A stretch of 64,000 nucleotides of DNA, taken from positions 1-64,000 of the forward strand of contig CALSNT010000009.1 of assembly GCA_943787785.1 (NCBI GenBank). The letters are read 5' to 3'. Of this stretch, positions 26,282 to 35,477 are shown one piece after another. Below the pieces are notes generated by a model. The model was not told the DNA's origin and ran no database searches. It worked only from the letters and a program-made list of their open reading frames with translations. Position numbers and translations under genes: made by a program. Each line of letters begins with the position of its first letter. Position 1 is the first letter of the stretch. Origin of the DNA: an uncultured Paracoccaceae bacterium. GTDB taxonomy: Bacteria > Pseudomonadota > Alphaproteobacteria > Rhodobacterales > Rhodobacteraceae.

Positions 26282-26388
26282 GGAAAAGCCCCCCATAGGC
26301 TGTTGAATGTTGAATGTATTGCAGGTGAGGCTAGCGGTATTGTCGCGCAATGCTAGCCCCGGCGTGGGCGCTCAAGTCACATTTCAGG

Positions 26389-26419
26389 GATTGCCCGGAA
26401 GGGTTGCTTCCGGGCAATC
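26389..26419 (-). promoter_or_regulatory. Strong intercistronic hairpin between two binding-protein genes
   Basis: Perfect 13-bp stem GATTGCCCGGAAG/CTTCCGGGCAATC with a 5-nt loop. It is located after the stop of the 26450-28030 gene and before the next binding-protein gene, with no U-tract. Expected to protect the upstream binding-protein mRNA from 3' decay. Confidence 0.65.
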
Positions 26420-26449
26420 GTGGCCGCGCCCATGTGGCGCGGCTCGTGT

Positions 26450-28030
26450 TTAGTTCATGGTGATGTATTTCACCTTGGGTTGATCTTCCGGATCGACCTC
26501 GATTCCGACGCCATCAGCCATGCCCCAGTTCAGAACCTGATGGTGAATCGGAATGTACAAAACCTCGTCCTGAACCACGCGCCAGATGGCGGCGATGTCG
26601 GCGTTGCGTGCGTCGAGATCGGTGTTCGAGGCCAACGACTTGATCTTGGCGTCAAGCTCATCATTGTCGAACCCAGTGCCGTTCCACGTACCGATGTCAT
26701 CTTCGCGGCCATGGACTAGGAAGTTGAAGATGTACTCGGAATCATAGGTCGGAACACCCCAGCCCAGCATGTAGAAGTCGGTCTTCCCATCGGTGATCTT
26801 GGGGAAGTGCTGCGCCTTCGGGATCGCGTCGAGGTTCACCGTGATGCCGATCTGACCCAGCATCCCGACGGCAGCCTGACAGATACCCTCGTCGTTGATG
26901 TAGCGATCGTTCGGGCAATCCAGACGGATCGAGAACCCGTCGCCATACCCGGCCTCGGCCATCAGGGCATTTGCCCCTTCCACATCGGTCGAGCTCTCCG
27001 CGTCCATCTCGGCCGTCCAGCCGTTGACGAAGGGCGGTGCGATCATGCCAGCCGGCTGCGATTGGCCGCGCATGACGACCTGGCGAACCGCAACGCGGTT
27101 GATCGCCATCGACATCGCCTTCCTGACACGCACGTCGGCCAACGGGTTCTTGCCGTCAACATTGTCCGCTTCCAAATCGTCGGCACCCTGGTTCATCCCG
27201 AAGAAGATGACCCGGTTCTGCGGGGCCTGCTTGACGACCAACCCATCGGCGGCATCTACACGCTCAAGGTCCTGAACTGGCATGTCCTGGAGGAAATTCA
27301 CCTCTCCCGACAGCATGGCGGCAACCCGCGTTGCGGCGTTCTGGATCGGGGTGTAGACGATTTCGGACACTTCCATCGGGAACTGATCGCGGCCCCAATA
27401 GTCATCGTTGCGCGCCATGACGGTTTTCACGTCCGGTTCGCGGCTGACCAGCTTGTAGGGCCCAGTGCCGTTGGTGTTGGTGGTCGCGAAGGTGATCTCT
27501 CCACCCTCGAAATCCTGCACGTTGACGGTGTTGTTCGCTTCTGTCCAACCCTTATCCATAATGAACAGGTTGGTGAGGTTGCTGGGCAGGATCGGGTTCG
27601 GCCCGTCAGTCACGATCTCGACCGTGCTGGCATCCACTGCGCGCACTTCGGTGATTGAGCCAATCAGCTCTTTCATGTCCGAGTTCGGCTGCTTGGCACG
27701 TTCAAAACTGAACACGACGTCTTCGGCAGTGAAGTCCGCGCCGTCATGGAATTTGACGCCTTCGCGCAGGTTGAACACCCAGACATTCGGATCATCTGCA
27801 CTAGGCGCCCAGTCGGTGGCCAGTGCAGCCTCGAAAGCGCCTGTTGTGTCTCGGATGATCAGTGGCTCGTACATCTGGTGACGGATTGTGTGGCTTGGCC
27901 CCTCATTCTGGGAATGCGGATCAAGCGTCAGCGCATCGCCCGCGCGCGCCCAACGCAGCGTTTCGGCGCTGACGGGCAAGGCGGTCGTGGCGATTAGTGA
28001 GGTCAGCAATACTTTGACAGCGATGCTCAT
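26450..28030 (-). CDS. Peptide/nickel-type ABC substrate-binding protein (SBP family 5), copy 2
   Basis: 526 residues with signal peptide MSIAVKVLLTSLIATTALPVSA. Family-5 motifs are FNLREGVKFHDGADFTAEDVV, PLADVRVRKAMSMAINR and ANALMAEAGYGDGF. First gene of the leftward operon that continues with a second binding protein, DppB, DppC, the HEPN-like gene, DppD and DppF. Two binding proteins sharing one permease would widen substrate range. It retains an intact frame, unlike the permease and ATPase genes downstream. Confidence 0.92.
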   Translation of the reverse strand: MSIAVKVLLTSLIATTALPVSAETLRWARAGDALTLDPHSQNEGPSHTIRHQMYEPLIIRDTTGAFEAALATDWAPSADDPNVWVFNLREGVKFHDGADFTAEDVVFSFERAKQPNSDMKELIGSITEVRAVDASTVEIVTDGPNPILPSNLTNLFIMDKGWTEANNTVNVQDFEGGEITFATTNTNGTGPYKLVSREPDVKTVMARNDDYWGRDQFPMEVSEIVYTPIQNAATRVAAMLSGEVNFLQDMPVQDLERVDAADGLVVKQAPQNRVIFFGMNQGADDLEADNVDGKNPLADVRVRKAMSMAINRVAVRQVVMRGQSQPAGMIAPPFVNGWTAEMDAESSTDVEGANALMAEAGYGDGFSIRLDCPNDRYINDEGICQAAVGMLGQIGITVNLDAIPKAQHFPKITDGKTDFYMLGWGVPTYDSEYIFNFLVHGREDDIGTWNGTGFDNDELDAKIKSLASNTDLDARNADIAAIWRVVQDEVLYIPIHHQVLNWGMADGVGIEVDPEDQPKVKYITMN

Positions 28031-28600
28031 TTGATTTCCCTATTTGTTGCGTTGCTGACTGAGTGTTCGTCAAATTCTGTCGAATAACAAGGTCTTCGCA
28101 ACGACGGGGCCAACGCCATAATAAACCTGCTATTTCCATCCCAGTCTCCACGCCGCCAATGCGGGTTGGCATAGAGCGGCATAACTCATCACCGTACGAC
28201 CCTTTGGAAAAGGTCCGGTGCTACCCGGCTCGCGAGGCTGCTTGATGCGCCTGACGTTCGAGACGTCGTGAAAGTTCATGTTCAACCGGACTGTGAATGG
28301 ATACTCGATGGCGGTGACCAGGAACGTGTCGGGCGTGAATGGCGGGTCATGATGTAGGTTTCGCAGGTCAACGCGGTCGAAGTACGCGAGATTCGCGCAA
28401 TAGCGGATGCAATGGTCGCTGCGGCGCATTTCATCAAGGGCCGCTTTGATGGTGAGACGTGTCAGTTTGACAAAAAAACCGATCCGCGGCTGAAAAACCG
28501 ATCGTAGGTATGGCGCAGGAGCACGATTTGGGCCAAAATCCAAACTCCGACGAATATGTCGTTTCGTCATGACCGTTTCACTACCGGATCCAATTTGGCG
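28031..28600. other. Intergenic region with a doubtful reverse-strand frame
   Basis: Divergent spacer between the peptide ABC operon and the methyltransferase remnant. A reverse-strand open frame of 146 codons (28130-28570) exists, but it has no recognised domain and no good ribosome site, so it is not called as a gene. The operon promoter should lie near 28031-28130. Confidence 0.35.
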
Positions 28601-29410
28601 ATGACAACAGAAAAGTCCCCTCATTTCTCTACACTTACATCCGTTTGGCACGACTTTCAGTTGCCGCTAAAACCGCATGAACCTGTTCCGACCCGGCTGA
28701 AGGCTTTGTTGCCGGAGTCCGTGAAACACGCGCTTATTCTGGGAGTTACACCGGAATACGCCGCGCTGGATCTATAAATTACGGCGCTGGACCGGTCCAA
28801 GGACATGATCGCGCGTGTCTGGCCTGGGGACGAAGGCGCAAAGCGCGCCGTCCTTGGTGATTGGCGGACGATGCCGTTCGCAGCGGCCGGGTATGATGCG
28901 GTTATCGGCGACAACTGCCTGGCGTTTCTATCGTACCCGGATGGACTGGAGCAGGTTGTCGCCCAGGTGCGCCGCGTGCTGCGCCCGGATGGACTCGCTG
29001 TGTTCCGCGTGTTCGTTGCGCCCCAGACTCCGCCCAGCGACGACGATCTGATTCGATTTGCCTATTCGCTAAAAGGGAAATCGCAGGATGCATTTCGGTG
29101 GCGCATTGCGATGCACACGGCCAATTGCGCACCGACGCCGAATGTTTTGGCAAACGACGTATGGCTGGAATTTCGCAGACTTTTTCCAAAGCCGGAGGAG
29201 TTGTTGCGGGCCAATGGCTGGGAAGAGGGATCGTTCTCAGTCTTAGAACTTTATCGTGGCTCGGAGATGATGATCAGTTTTCCTACAGTCGATGAACTTT
29301 CCGGCGTCGCGCTGCGCCAATTTGGCCAGATGGATCTGCATTCCAGTGGCGACTACCCGATGTCGGAACATTGCCCGTTTGTGGTTCTGCGCGGGTTTGC
29401 CGCCACGTGA
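28601..29410 (+). pseudogene. Class I SAM-dependent methyltransferase with in-frame stop
   Basis: About 269 codons interrupted by a TAA at 28775-28777. Both sides are in the same frame: ALILGVTPEYAALDL before, then ITALDRSKDMIARVWPGD after, which together form the glycine-rich SAM-binding motif I and the acidic motif II region. The later FAAAGYDAVIGDNCLAFL and VRRVLRPDGLAVFRVF match motifs of Methyltransf_11 proteins. A single base change (for example CAA to TAA) explains the lesion, so it looks like a nonsense pseudogene, unless the base is miscalled. ATG 28601 starts MTTEKSPHFSTL. Confidence 0.8.
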
Positions 29411-29476
29411 GGTTCCGCGCCTAACCATGCAATTTCTCTGGCCGCTTGAGCGCGATTTGGAGACCATTTAGAGAAG

Positions 29477-30250
29477 ATGAGCGACCCTACATTATTCTGG
29501 ATCGGGGCGCTCTTGGCCTCTCTGTTCGTTGGGGCGGGCAAGGGCGGCTTGCCGATGGTGGCATCGCTGAGCGTGCCAATCCTGTCGCTGGTTATGTCGC
29601 CGATGCATGGGGCAGCTCTGTTGTTGCCTGTATACCTGATCAGCGATGTGTACGGCATCGTGATCTACCGACACTCCTTCTCGCCGCGCAATCTGGCGAT
29701 ACTGATACCGGCAGGCGCGATTGGCGTTATCATCGGCTGGTTGCTTGCTGATCGCACGGATGAGCATGTGGTCCGCCTGATCATAGGCTGCGTCGGTTTG
29801 GGATTTCTGGCGCTGCGGATGCGGTCTCGATTTTTTGGCGCGCCTGACCCAAGACCGGCGGACGTTCCGCGTGGGTTGATCTGGGGCAGTATCTCGGGGT
29901 TCACCAGTTTTGTGTCGCATGCGGGTGGCCCCGCGTTTCAGGTCTATGTCTTGCCCCAGCAAATGCCCAAGATGATGTTTGCCGGCACGTCGACCATCAC
30001 ATTCGCCGTCATCAACCTAATGAAGGTGCCGCCCTATCTGTCGCTGGATTTGCTGCGGTGGGGCGACATGAACATCGTCGCCGCTCTGGCTCCGGTTGCG
30101 TTATTCGGCACATGGCTCGGGTATCGGCTGACCCAACTCATTCCCGAACGCGTTTTCTTTGTAATTATCGAGATCGCGCTGTTCGTGATCTCGGTCAGCC
30201 TGATCCGTGCCGGGCTGACCGTTTTGATCTGGGGGCCTTCGCCGGGATAA
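29477..30250 (+). CDS. TauE/SafE-family anion exporter, copy 3
   Basis: 257-residue membrane protein, a close paralogue of the 5983-6735 exporter: segments such as SISGFTSFVSHAGGPA, MMFAGTSTI and VYGI-YRHS are shared with few changes along the whole length. About eight hydrophobic helices. It lies directly after the methyltransferase remnant and converges with the quinone oxidoreductase gene, stop codons 1 bp apart. Probably exports a similar small anion in a second pathway. Confidence 0.88.
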   Translation: MSDPTLFWIGALLASLFVGAGKGGLPMVASLSVPILSLVMSPMHGAALLLPVYLISDVYGIVIYRHSFSPRNLAILIPAGAIGVIIGWLLADRTDEHVVRLIIGCVGLGFLALRMRSRFFGAPDPRPADVPRGLIWGSISGFTSFVSHAGGPAFQVYVLPQQMPKMMFAGTSTITFAVINLMKVPPYLSLDLLRWGDMNIVAALAPVALFGTWLGYRLTQLIPERVFFVIIEIALFVISVSLIRAGLTVLIWGPSPG

Positions 30251-30251
30251 T

Positions 30252-31226
30252 TCAGGGGGTCAGGACAGTCGCCCCGGTTGTCGTGGCGGCTTCCAGCGCC
30301 CGGTGTGCGCCGACAATCTCGGACAGGGGCGGGCGCTGGTTGATGTTGATGCTGAGCACACCGCTTTCAATCAGCCGGAACACTTCTGCGGCCGAGGCTT
30401 CCAGGTCACCGCGCTCGGCAACGTAATTCGCCAAAGTGGGTCGGGTGAAATACAACGAGCCTTTCACCTGCAATTCATGCGGATTCACGTGCGGTGCAGG
30501 GCCGGTTGTTGCGCCGAACGAGACGAACATACCGCGGGTCGCGAGGCTGTCGAGTGACACCTGATAGCTGGCGGCGCCGACGGAATCATACACGACCCGC
30601 ACGCCCTTGCCGCCGGTCAACTCACGCACACGTTCGGCCACATTCTCGGATTTTCGGTCGATCACGTCAGCATAGCCCATCTTCAAAGCGGAGGCGCAGT
30701 TTTCCGCGCCCGCCGTCACCCCGATCATCCGCGCGCCAAGGTTTGCGCCCCATTGCCCCGCCATTTGTCCGACCCCTCCGGAAGCCGCCCAGAACAGCAC
30801 GTCGTCGCCAGGCTGTACCTTGTAGGTGCGCTGCATCAGGTATTCGACCGTCATACCTTTCAGCATCACGGCGGCGCCGATTTCATCGCTGACGCCATCT
30901 GGCAGTTTCACCATCCGCGCGGCTGGCGCGTTGCGATGGCTGGCATAGGCGCCAAGCACACCAGCATAGGCGACGCGGTCTCCGACGCTCAGACTATTCA
31001 CCCCGTCGCCCACTGCGATAACCCGCCCGGCAGCTTCCAGACCCATCGGGCTGGGCAAGGACAGTGGATAATGGCCAGAGCGCTGGTAGACATCCATGTA
31101 ATTCAGACCGATCGCGGTTTGCTCCAACTGAACCTCGCCCGCGCCCGGTGGAGGGAGATCAACGGTTTCAAGTTTCATGACATCGGGATCACCCTGTTCG
31201 GTGACGATGACGCGCGTGGTTTTCAT
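30252..31226 (-). CDS. NAD(P)H:quinone oxidoreductase (zeta-crystallin/QorA-like MDR)
   Basis: 324-residue medium-chain dehydrogenase/reductase without the zinc-ligand Cys cluster of alcohol dehydrogenases. The N-terminal GroES-like domain carries GEVQLEQTAIGLNYMDVYQRSG; the Rossmann domain has AASGGVGQMAGQWGANLGA. The end matches the quinone oxidoreductase pattern (HRALEAATTTGATVLTP). The family reduces quinones or enones with NADPH. It is third in a leftward set behind a DapA-like aldolase and a cupin. Confidence 0.9.
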   Translation of the reverse strand: MKTTRVIVTEQGDPDVMKLETVDLPPPGAGEVQLEQTAIGLNYMDVYQRSGHYPLSLPSPMGLEAAGRVIAVGDGVNSLSVGDRVAYAGVLGAYASHRNAPAARMVKLPDGVSDEIGAAVMLKGMTVEYLMQRTYKVQPGDDVLFWAASGGVGQMAGQWGANLGARMIGVTAGAENCASALKMGYADVIDRKSENVAERVRELTGGKGVRVVYDSVGAASYQVSLDSLATRGMFVSFGATTGPAPHVNPHELQVKGSLYFTRPTLANYVAERGDLEASAAEVFRLIESGVLSININQRPPLSEIVGAHRALEAATTTGATVLTP

Positions 31227-31265
31227 GGGCCTATCCTCGAATTCTCATTTTGAGAGGTTTAGTGT

Positions 31266-31730
31266 TCAAGCTGCTGGTTCAAGGCGCATTTCAGCGGGAA
31301 TCGGCAGCGGTGGGTTGGTGCCGTCGAGGAATTCGACGGTGGCAAACGACAGGTCCGTATCGCCAATGTTCTCGACGGAATGTACCATGTGGTCGCCCGG
31401 GCCATAGTGGAAATGCTTGGTTTCTCCGACGAAGTGTTCGGTGTCGCGAATCTCTCCGGACGAGAAGTATCCACGCGCCTTCCCGGCGCTCAGCGCCGAC
31501 CAGAAATAGGGGTTCACGTGGCGGTGAAACGCGCAGCGCGTTCCGGCCGGGATGTGCAGATGCCAGACGCGAACGCGGTCGGTCTCCGACACCAGGATTG
31601 ATCCGACGCAGCCGTTGGAATGGCCCGCCAGCATTTCTTCATACAACCCGTCCGGCCAATGGGTGAACGCCGCCGGATCGGAGTTGGTTTCGATGTGGTC
31701 TGGTCCGTGCATAGTTTCTGGCTCGGGCAT
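31266..31730 (-). CDS. Cupin-domain protein
   Basis: 154 residues with a cupin barrel: LHIPAGTRCAFHRHVNPYFW carries the metal-ligand His pair, and HYGPGDHMVHSVENIGD provides the second motif. The ATG at 31730 has AAAGGAG at a good distance; an alternative at 31748 would overlap the upstream stop. It lies 14 bp after the DapA-like gene. Likely a metal-dependent dioxygenase, isomerase or accessory protein of the same pathway; substrate unknown. Confidence 0.83.
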   Translation of the reverse strand: MPEPETMHGPDHIETNSDPAAFTHWPDGLYEEMLAGHSNGCVGSILVSETDRVRVWHLHIPAGTRCAFHRHVNPYFWSALSAGKARGYFSSGEIRDTEHFVGETKHFHYGPGDHMVHSVENIGDTDLSFATVEFLDGTNPPLPIPAEMRLEPAA

Positions 31731-31744
31731 GGTCGCTCCTTTCG

Positions 31745-32671
31745 TCATTCGGCAGCCACCTGAGTGGCCAGCGCGTCAAGATCAGCCCGCAAGTCGGCGG
31801 CCTGCGCGGCGGTCAGTTCCACCAGTGGCGGGGCCATGCGGGTCCAGCTGTCGTCGCCACTGCGCCAGGCCTCGACCTGCTTCATCGCAGGCATCAGCGG
31901 GTACTTCCCGGCAATCGCGCGCGCGGCCTTTACCGCCACCATCGCTGCATCACGGGCGGCACCGGCGGGCGCTTGCAGGGCCGCTTGAGCTTTCGCCCCG
32001 AACGCATTGGTCGAACCGGAAATAATGCCTGCCGCACCGATATCCTTGCCGTCCCACAGCATCGCCTCGGACGAGGGGTAGACGTCGAAATCCTGCCCCA
32101 CGCCACCAGTCGCCTCGATAATCGCGCGGGATTGTTCGAAATCGCCGCTCGAGTCCTTCAAACCCGCGATCACCGGCCCGAACTCGGTGCGCAGGCGCAC
32201 CACCAGATCGGGCGACAGCGGCACCGCCGACATCTGCGGGAAATGATAGAGGTAGACGCGCAGATCATCGCGCCCGACCGTCTCGACCAGATTGGCGTAA
32301 TAACGGAACAACCCTTCGTCGGACGGATCCTTGTAGTAGTAGGGCGGCAGGACCAGCACGTTTGTGAAACCAGCATCGGCTGCGGCTTTCGTCAGCGCCA
32401 CGCAGTCGCCAGAGGCTGGAGCGCCGGTGCCGAAAATCACCTTGTCCGGCGCGATTCCGGCTTCAGCAAAGTGGCCGGGCAGGGCCAGTCGGTCTGACAT
32501 TGCAATCGAGGTGCCCTCGCCAGTCGTGCCCGTCGGGGCGACGCCATCGCAGCCGCCTGCGGGAGACATCAGGTGTTCGCAATAGGAAATCAGTTTCGGC
32601 GAATCGAGCGCGCCGCTTTCGGTGAACGGAGACACAGCGGCGGCATAGATGCCACGGCGGGCTTTGGTCAT
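31745..32671 (-). CDS. DapA-family aldolase/lyase (dihydrodipicolinate synthase-like)
   Basis: 308-residue (beta/alpha)8 class I aldolase. GTTGEGTS (phosphate/pyruvate binding), LYHFPQ with the Tyr, and GLKDSSGDF with the Schiff-base Lys are all in place. The family condenses or cleaves pyruvate-linked substrates (N-acetylneuraminate lyase, KDG aldolase, DHDPS). Grouping with a quinone reductase and cupin argues for a catabolic lyase rather than lysine biosynthesis. It is divergent from the MBL gene at 32850. Confidence 0.9.
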   Translation of the reverse strand: MTKARRGIYAAAVSPFTESGALDSPKLISYCEHLMSPAGGCDGVAPTGTTGEGTSIAMSDRLALPGHFAEAGIAPDKVIFGTGAPASGDCVALTKAAADAGFTNVLVLPPYYYKDPSDEGLFRYYANLVETVGRDDLRVYLYHFPQMSAVPLSPDLVVRLRTEFGPVIAGLKDSSGDFEQSRAIIEATGGVGQDFDVYPSSEAMLWDGKDIGAAGIISGSTNAFGAKAQAALQAPAGAARDAAMVAVKAARAIAGKYPLMPAMKQVEAWRSGDDSWTRMAPPLVELTAAQAADLRADLDALATQVAAE

Positions 32672-32849
32672 GGTACGGCTCCTCAGATCACGCGGTGGCC
32701 AATCTACCGCAGTGTGCCTAACACATGACTATAATGTGCGGCCAGTCGGTCCGCTCAGGCAATCTCGGCGTATCGGATTGGCAAAAAACGCGTTAGGCTC
32801 AGGCCGAGTGGGGCGCTGGGGCGTCCGGAAAAACATCCTGGGGGACCAA

Positions 32850-33731
32850 ATGAGCAAGACAAAAACCAACATTCGCCCGGTGACGCACCGGTTCGCCCTG
32901 GGCGACGCTTGGGTGACAACGATTCTGGACGGTGCGCAGGTGCGCGAACCGCTGCGACCGCCGTTCATGCTCGATAAAGACGATGCCGAGTTGCAGGCTA
33001 TCGCCGCCACGCATCGGCTGCCGTGGGACCGGTTCGAGAACAGCTATACGCCCACGGTCGTCGAAGTCGGCGATATGGTCGTTCTGTTCGACACCGGATT
33101 TGGGCCGAATGGCCGCGATAACGGGGCCGGGATGCTGCGGGAACGGCTTGCCGAGGTCGGGTATCAGCCCGAAGATATCTCGGTCGTCGCCTTCACCCAC
33201 TGCCACCCGGATCACATTGGCGGGGTGATGGAAGGCGACGCGCTGGCCTATCCCAATGCGCGCCTGGTAATGGGGCGGGTCGAGCATCAGGCCTGGACCA
33301 GCGGCGAAGGCATCCCGGACAACCGTGCCGGTAACCGCGAGATGTTTCTGAAGATTTTTGCGCCGTTGGAGGCACAGCTGACCCTGATCGACGGTGGCGA
33401 GGAAATTGCGCCGGGCGTCGTGGCCGAAGAGGCGTTTGGACACTCGCTGGGCCATATGACGTATCGCGTGAGCAGTGGTGACGCGCAGGTGTTGATCTGG
33501 GGCGATCTGACGAACCATTATGCGTTCTCGCTGCCCCATCCTGACAGCCCAGTGGGGTTCGACGACGACAAGCCGCAGGCGATTGCCACAAGGAACCGGG
33601 TGCTGGGTCAGGTCGCGGATGCAGGCACGATGGTGGTCGGTCACCACATGCCATTTCCAGGCGTTGGGTACGTGCGCCGGGATGGCGACAGCTTCGCTTG
33701 GGTGCCAGCAAGCTATCAGTTGTGGCTCTGA
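32850..33731 (+). CDS. MBL-fold metallohydrolase
   Basis: 293 residues. The HxHxDH zinc motif is AFTHCHPDHIGG; further ligands come from EAFGHSLGHM and WGDLTNH. Residues 1-70 hold the leading beta sheet (FALGDAWVTTILDGAQVRE). The start at 32850 has GGGGGA at 32840-32845; the open frame to 32649 is unsupported. The family includes lactonases, thioesterases and arylsulfatase-like enzymes. Divergent from the DapA-like gene, so a shared control region lies at 32672-32849. Confidence 0.9.
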   Translation: MSKTKTNIRPVTHRFALGDAWVTTILDGAQVREPLRPPFMLDKDDAELQAIAATHRLPWDRFENSYTPTVVEVGDMVVLFDTGFGPNGRDNGAGMLRERLAEVGYQPEDISVVAFTHCHPDHIGGVMEGDALAYPNARLVMGRVEHQAWTSGEGIPDNRAGNREMFLKIFAPLEAQLTLIDGGEEIAPGVVAEEAFGHSLGHMTYRVSSGDAQVLIWGDLTNHYAFSLPHPDSPVGFDDDKPQAIATRNRVLGQVADAGTMVVGHHMPFPGVGYVRRDGDSFAWVPASYQLWL

Positions 33732-33750
33732 AGTATTGGCGTGATATTTT

Positions 33751-33767
33751 CTGATACTCAGTATCAG
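33751..33767. promoter_or_regulatory. 17-bp perfect palindrome, possible operator
   Basis: CTGATACT-C-AGTATCAG, perfect over 8+1+8 bases, in the 280-bp gap between the MBL gene and the GntR gene at 34012. The central odd base fits a dimeric regulator site better than a terminator, since no U-tract follows. It could be the site of the neighbouring GntR protein. Confidence 0.45.
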
Positions 33768-34011
33768 AGTTTCCGAATTTGGCGTGGTCGCCGACTTTCT
33801 CGCCAAAGGGAAGTTGATCCAAGGTCGAGGTGATAGGGCTGCGATTCCTGACAAAATCCCGTGATTTAACAGGAAAATTCGGAACTGAAACGCAAATAAC
33901 AGAAAGATAAGCGCCCCGCCGTTGTGACTTGCTGAGTGCGATCCAAGTCCATTGACGCGAGCAATCGGCTCAGATTAGCGTTGGTGATGTTTCACTGGGG
34001 GGTAAGCTGGC

Positions 34012-34659
34012 TTGAACTTGATACGTCACAAAGTGCTGGACCAGATCCGACAGGACATCCTGTCCTGCGGCTTGCCGCCGGGTGCAGAACTGCGCGAGGC
34101 TGAGCTGGCCGAGCAGTACGACGTTTCAAAATCCCCGGTGCGTGACGCGCTTCAAAGGCTGCAATTCGAAGGCCTGGTCGAAACTGAACCACGGCGCGGC
34201 CACCGGGTCACGCCGATTTCGGTTTCGGACGCGCGGGATATCCTGGAAATGCGCGAGACGCTGGAAGTAGCCGCTGCCAAGCGGATGATCCGCGATGCCT
34301 CGGACGCCAAATTGGCTGATCTGGATCGCTGGCGCACGGCCGACGTGACCGACATTCGCGCCTTTGCGAACTACAACCGAAACTTCCATATCTCGTTGGC
34401 ACAGCTTAGCGGCAACCGGCGCCTGGCCGAAGAAATGCGCCGCCTGCTGGATGCCTATGAACGGCTGTGCATCGTCTCACTCGAACGGATGAGCGCGGAT
34501 CACGGCGACATGAACACGGCGCTGCGCGATCACTGTGATCTGATCACAGCACTGCAGGCCCGCGACGGGCGGGCGGCTGCAAAAATCGTCAGACGCCATG
34601 TCCGCACTTCGCGCGGGCACATCATGAAAGGGCTGGGGAACCGACCGATCGTCGATTGA
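34012..34659 (+). CDS. GntR-family (FCD) transcriptional regulator
   Basis: 215 residues. The winged HTH covers about 5-72 (LAEQYDVSKSPVRDALQRL), and the FCD domain 75-205 retains the metal ligand set: H126 (NFHISL), H174 (RDHCDLI) and H196 (RRHVRTS). This differs from the regulator at 117, which has lost the latter two. The start is a TTG with a GGGGGG Shine-Dalgarno block. The gene runs into the ABC operon 32 bp later and is probably its first cistron, allowing autoregulation in response to a carboxylate-type ligand. Confidence 0.9.
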   Translation: MNLIRHKVLDQIRQDILSCGLPPGAELREAELAEQYDVSKSPVRDALQRLQFEGLVETEPRRGHRVTPISVSDARDILEMRETLEVAAAKRMIRDASDAKLADLDRWRTADVTDIRAFANYNRNFHISLAQLSGNRRLAEEMRRLLDAYERLCIVSLERMSADHGDMNTALRDHCDLITALQARDGRAAAKIVRRHVRTSRGHIMKGLGNRPIVD

Positions 34660-34691
34660 CGGCATCGGCGTGGGCCTTCGCGAAGGACAAA

Positions 34692-35477
34692 ATGGATGGA
34701 ACCGGGGATGCACAGCAGATGAGCAACAGCGTTCTTGGCGCGCGCAGCCTTGGCAAAACCTTCGCAAACGGCTCGGTTGTGGCGTTGGAGGGTGCTACCT
34801 TCGACATTCGTCCCGGCTCTTTCGTGTCACTGGTCGGGCCGTCGGGCTGCGGCAAGTCAACATTGCTGCGCCTGATTGCGGGGCTGATCGAGCGAACGTC
34901 CGGGCAGGTTTCGGTTCACGGAACTGATGTTTCCGGGCCACGCACGGACGTGGCGATGATGTTCCAGAAGGCCACGCTGCTGGATTGGCGCACGGCGATT
35001 GAGAACGTCCTTTTGCCGACTGAAATGGCACGCTCCGTCACGAAGGATGATCAGAAACACGCCGCCGAATTGCTGAAGTTGGTTGGGTTGGAGGAATTCC
35101 TGTTCGCCTTCCCATCGCAACTGTCGGGCGGGATGCAACAACGAGTGGCGCTGGCGCGGCTGTTGCAAACGGGGGCCGACGTGCTGTTGCTGGACGAACC
35201 TTTCGGGGCGTTGGACGAATTCACCCGCGAACGCCTGAACGTCGAATTGATGCGCATCGTTGGCGAGGTGAAAGCCACGACCCTGTTCGTGACCCACAAC
35301 ATTGCCGAGGCTATTTTTCTGGCCGATCAGGTCTTCGTAATGACACCGCGTCCGGGGCGGATTGCCGCCACAATCGACGTGCCGTTCGAGCGCCCGCGCC
35401 CGCTGTCGCTGCAAACCTCACCCGAATTCAACACGCTGGTGGCCGAAGTGCGCGACGTGCTGGGGGACGATCACTGA
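34692..35477 (+). CDS. ABC transporter ATP-binding protein (SsuB/TauB-like)
   Basis: 261-residue ATPase: Walker A GPSGCGKST at 49-57, Q-loop MMFQKATLLDWR, signature LSGGMQQR at 144-151, Walker B VLLLDEP at 164-170, switch His in FVTHN near 202. The ATG at 34692 follows GAAGGA; a TTG at 34656 overlapping the GntR stop and an ATG at 34719 are alternatives. It overlaps the first permease gene by one base (TGATG). Same transporter class as the 1174 operon, but not a close copy. Confidence 0.92.
   Translation: MDGTGDAQQMSNSVLGARSLGKTFANGSVVALEGATFDIRPGSFVSLVGPSGCGKSTLLRLIAGLIERTSGQVSVHGTDVSGPRTDVAMMFQKATLLDWRTAIENVLLPTEMARSVTKDDQKHAAELLKLVGLEEFLFAFPSQLSGGMQQRVALARLLQTGADVLLLDEPFGALDEFTRERLNVELMRIVGEVKATTLFVTHNIAEAIFLADQVFVMTPRPGRIAATIDVPFERPRPLSLQTSPEFNTLVAEVRDVLGDDH

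Noticed and set aside
28130-28570. Reverse-strand frame of 146 codons
   Set aside because: No recognised domain, no ribosome site, and adjacent to pseudogene DNA; left as an unproven frame.
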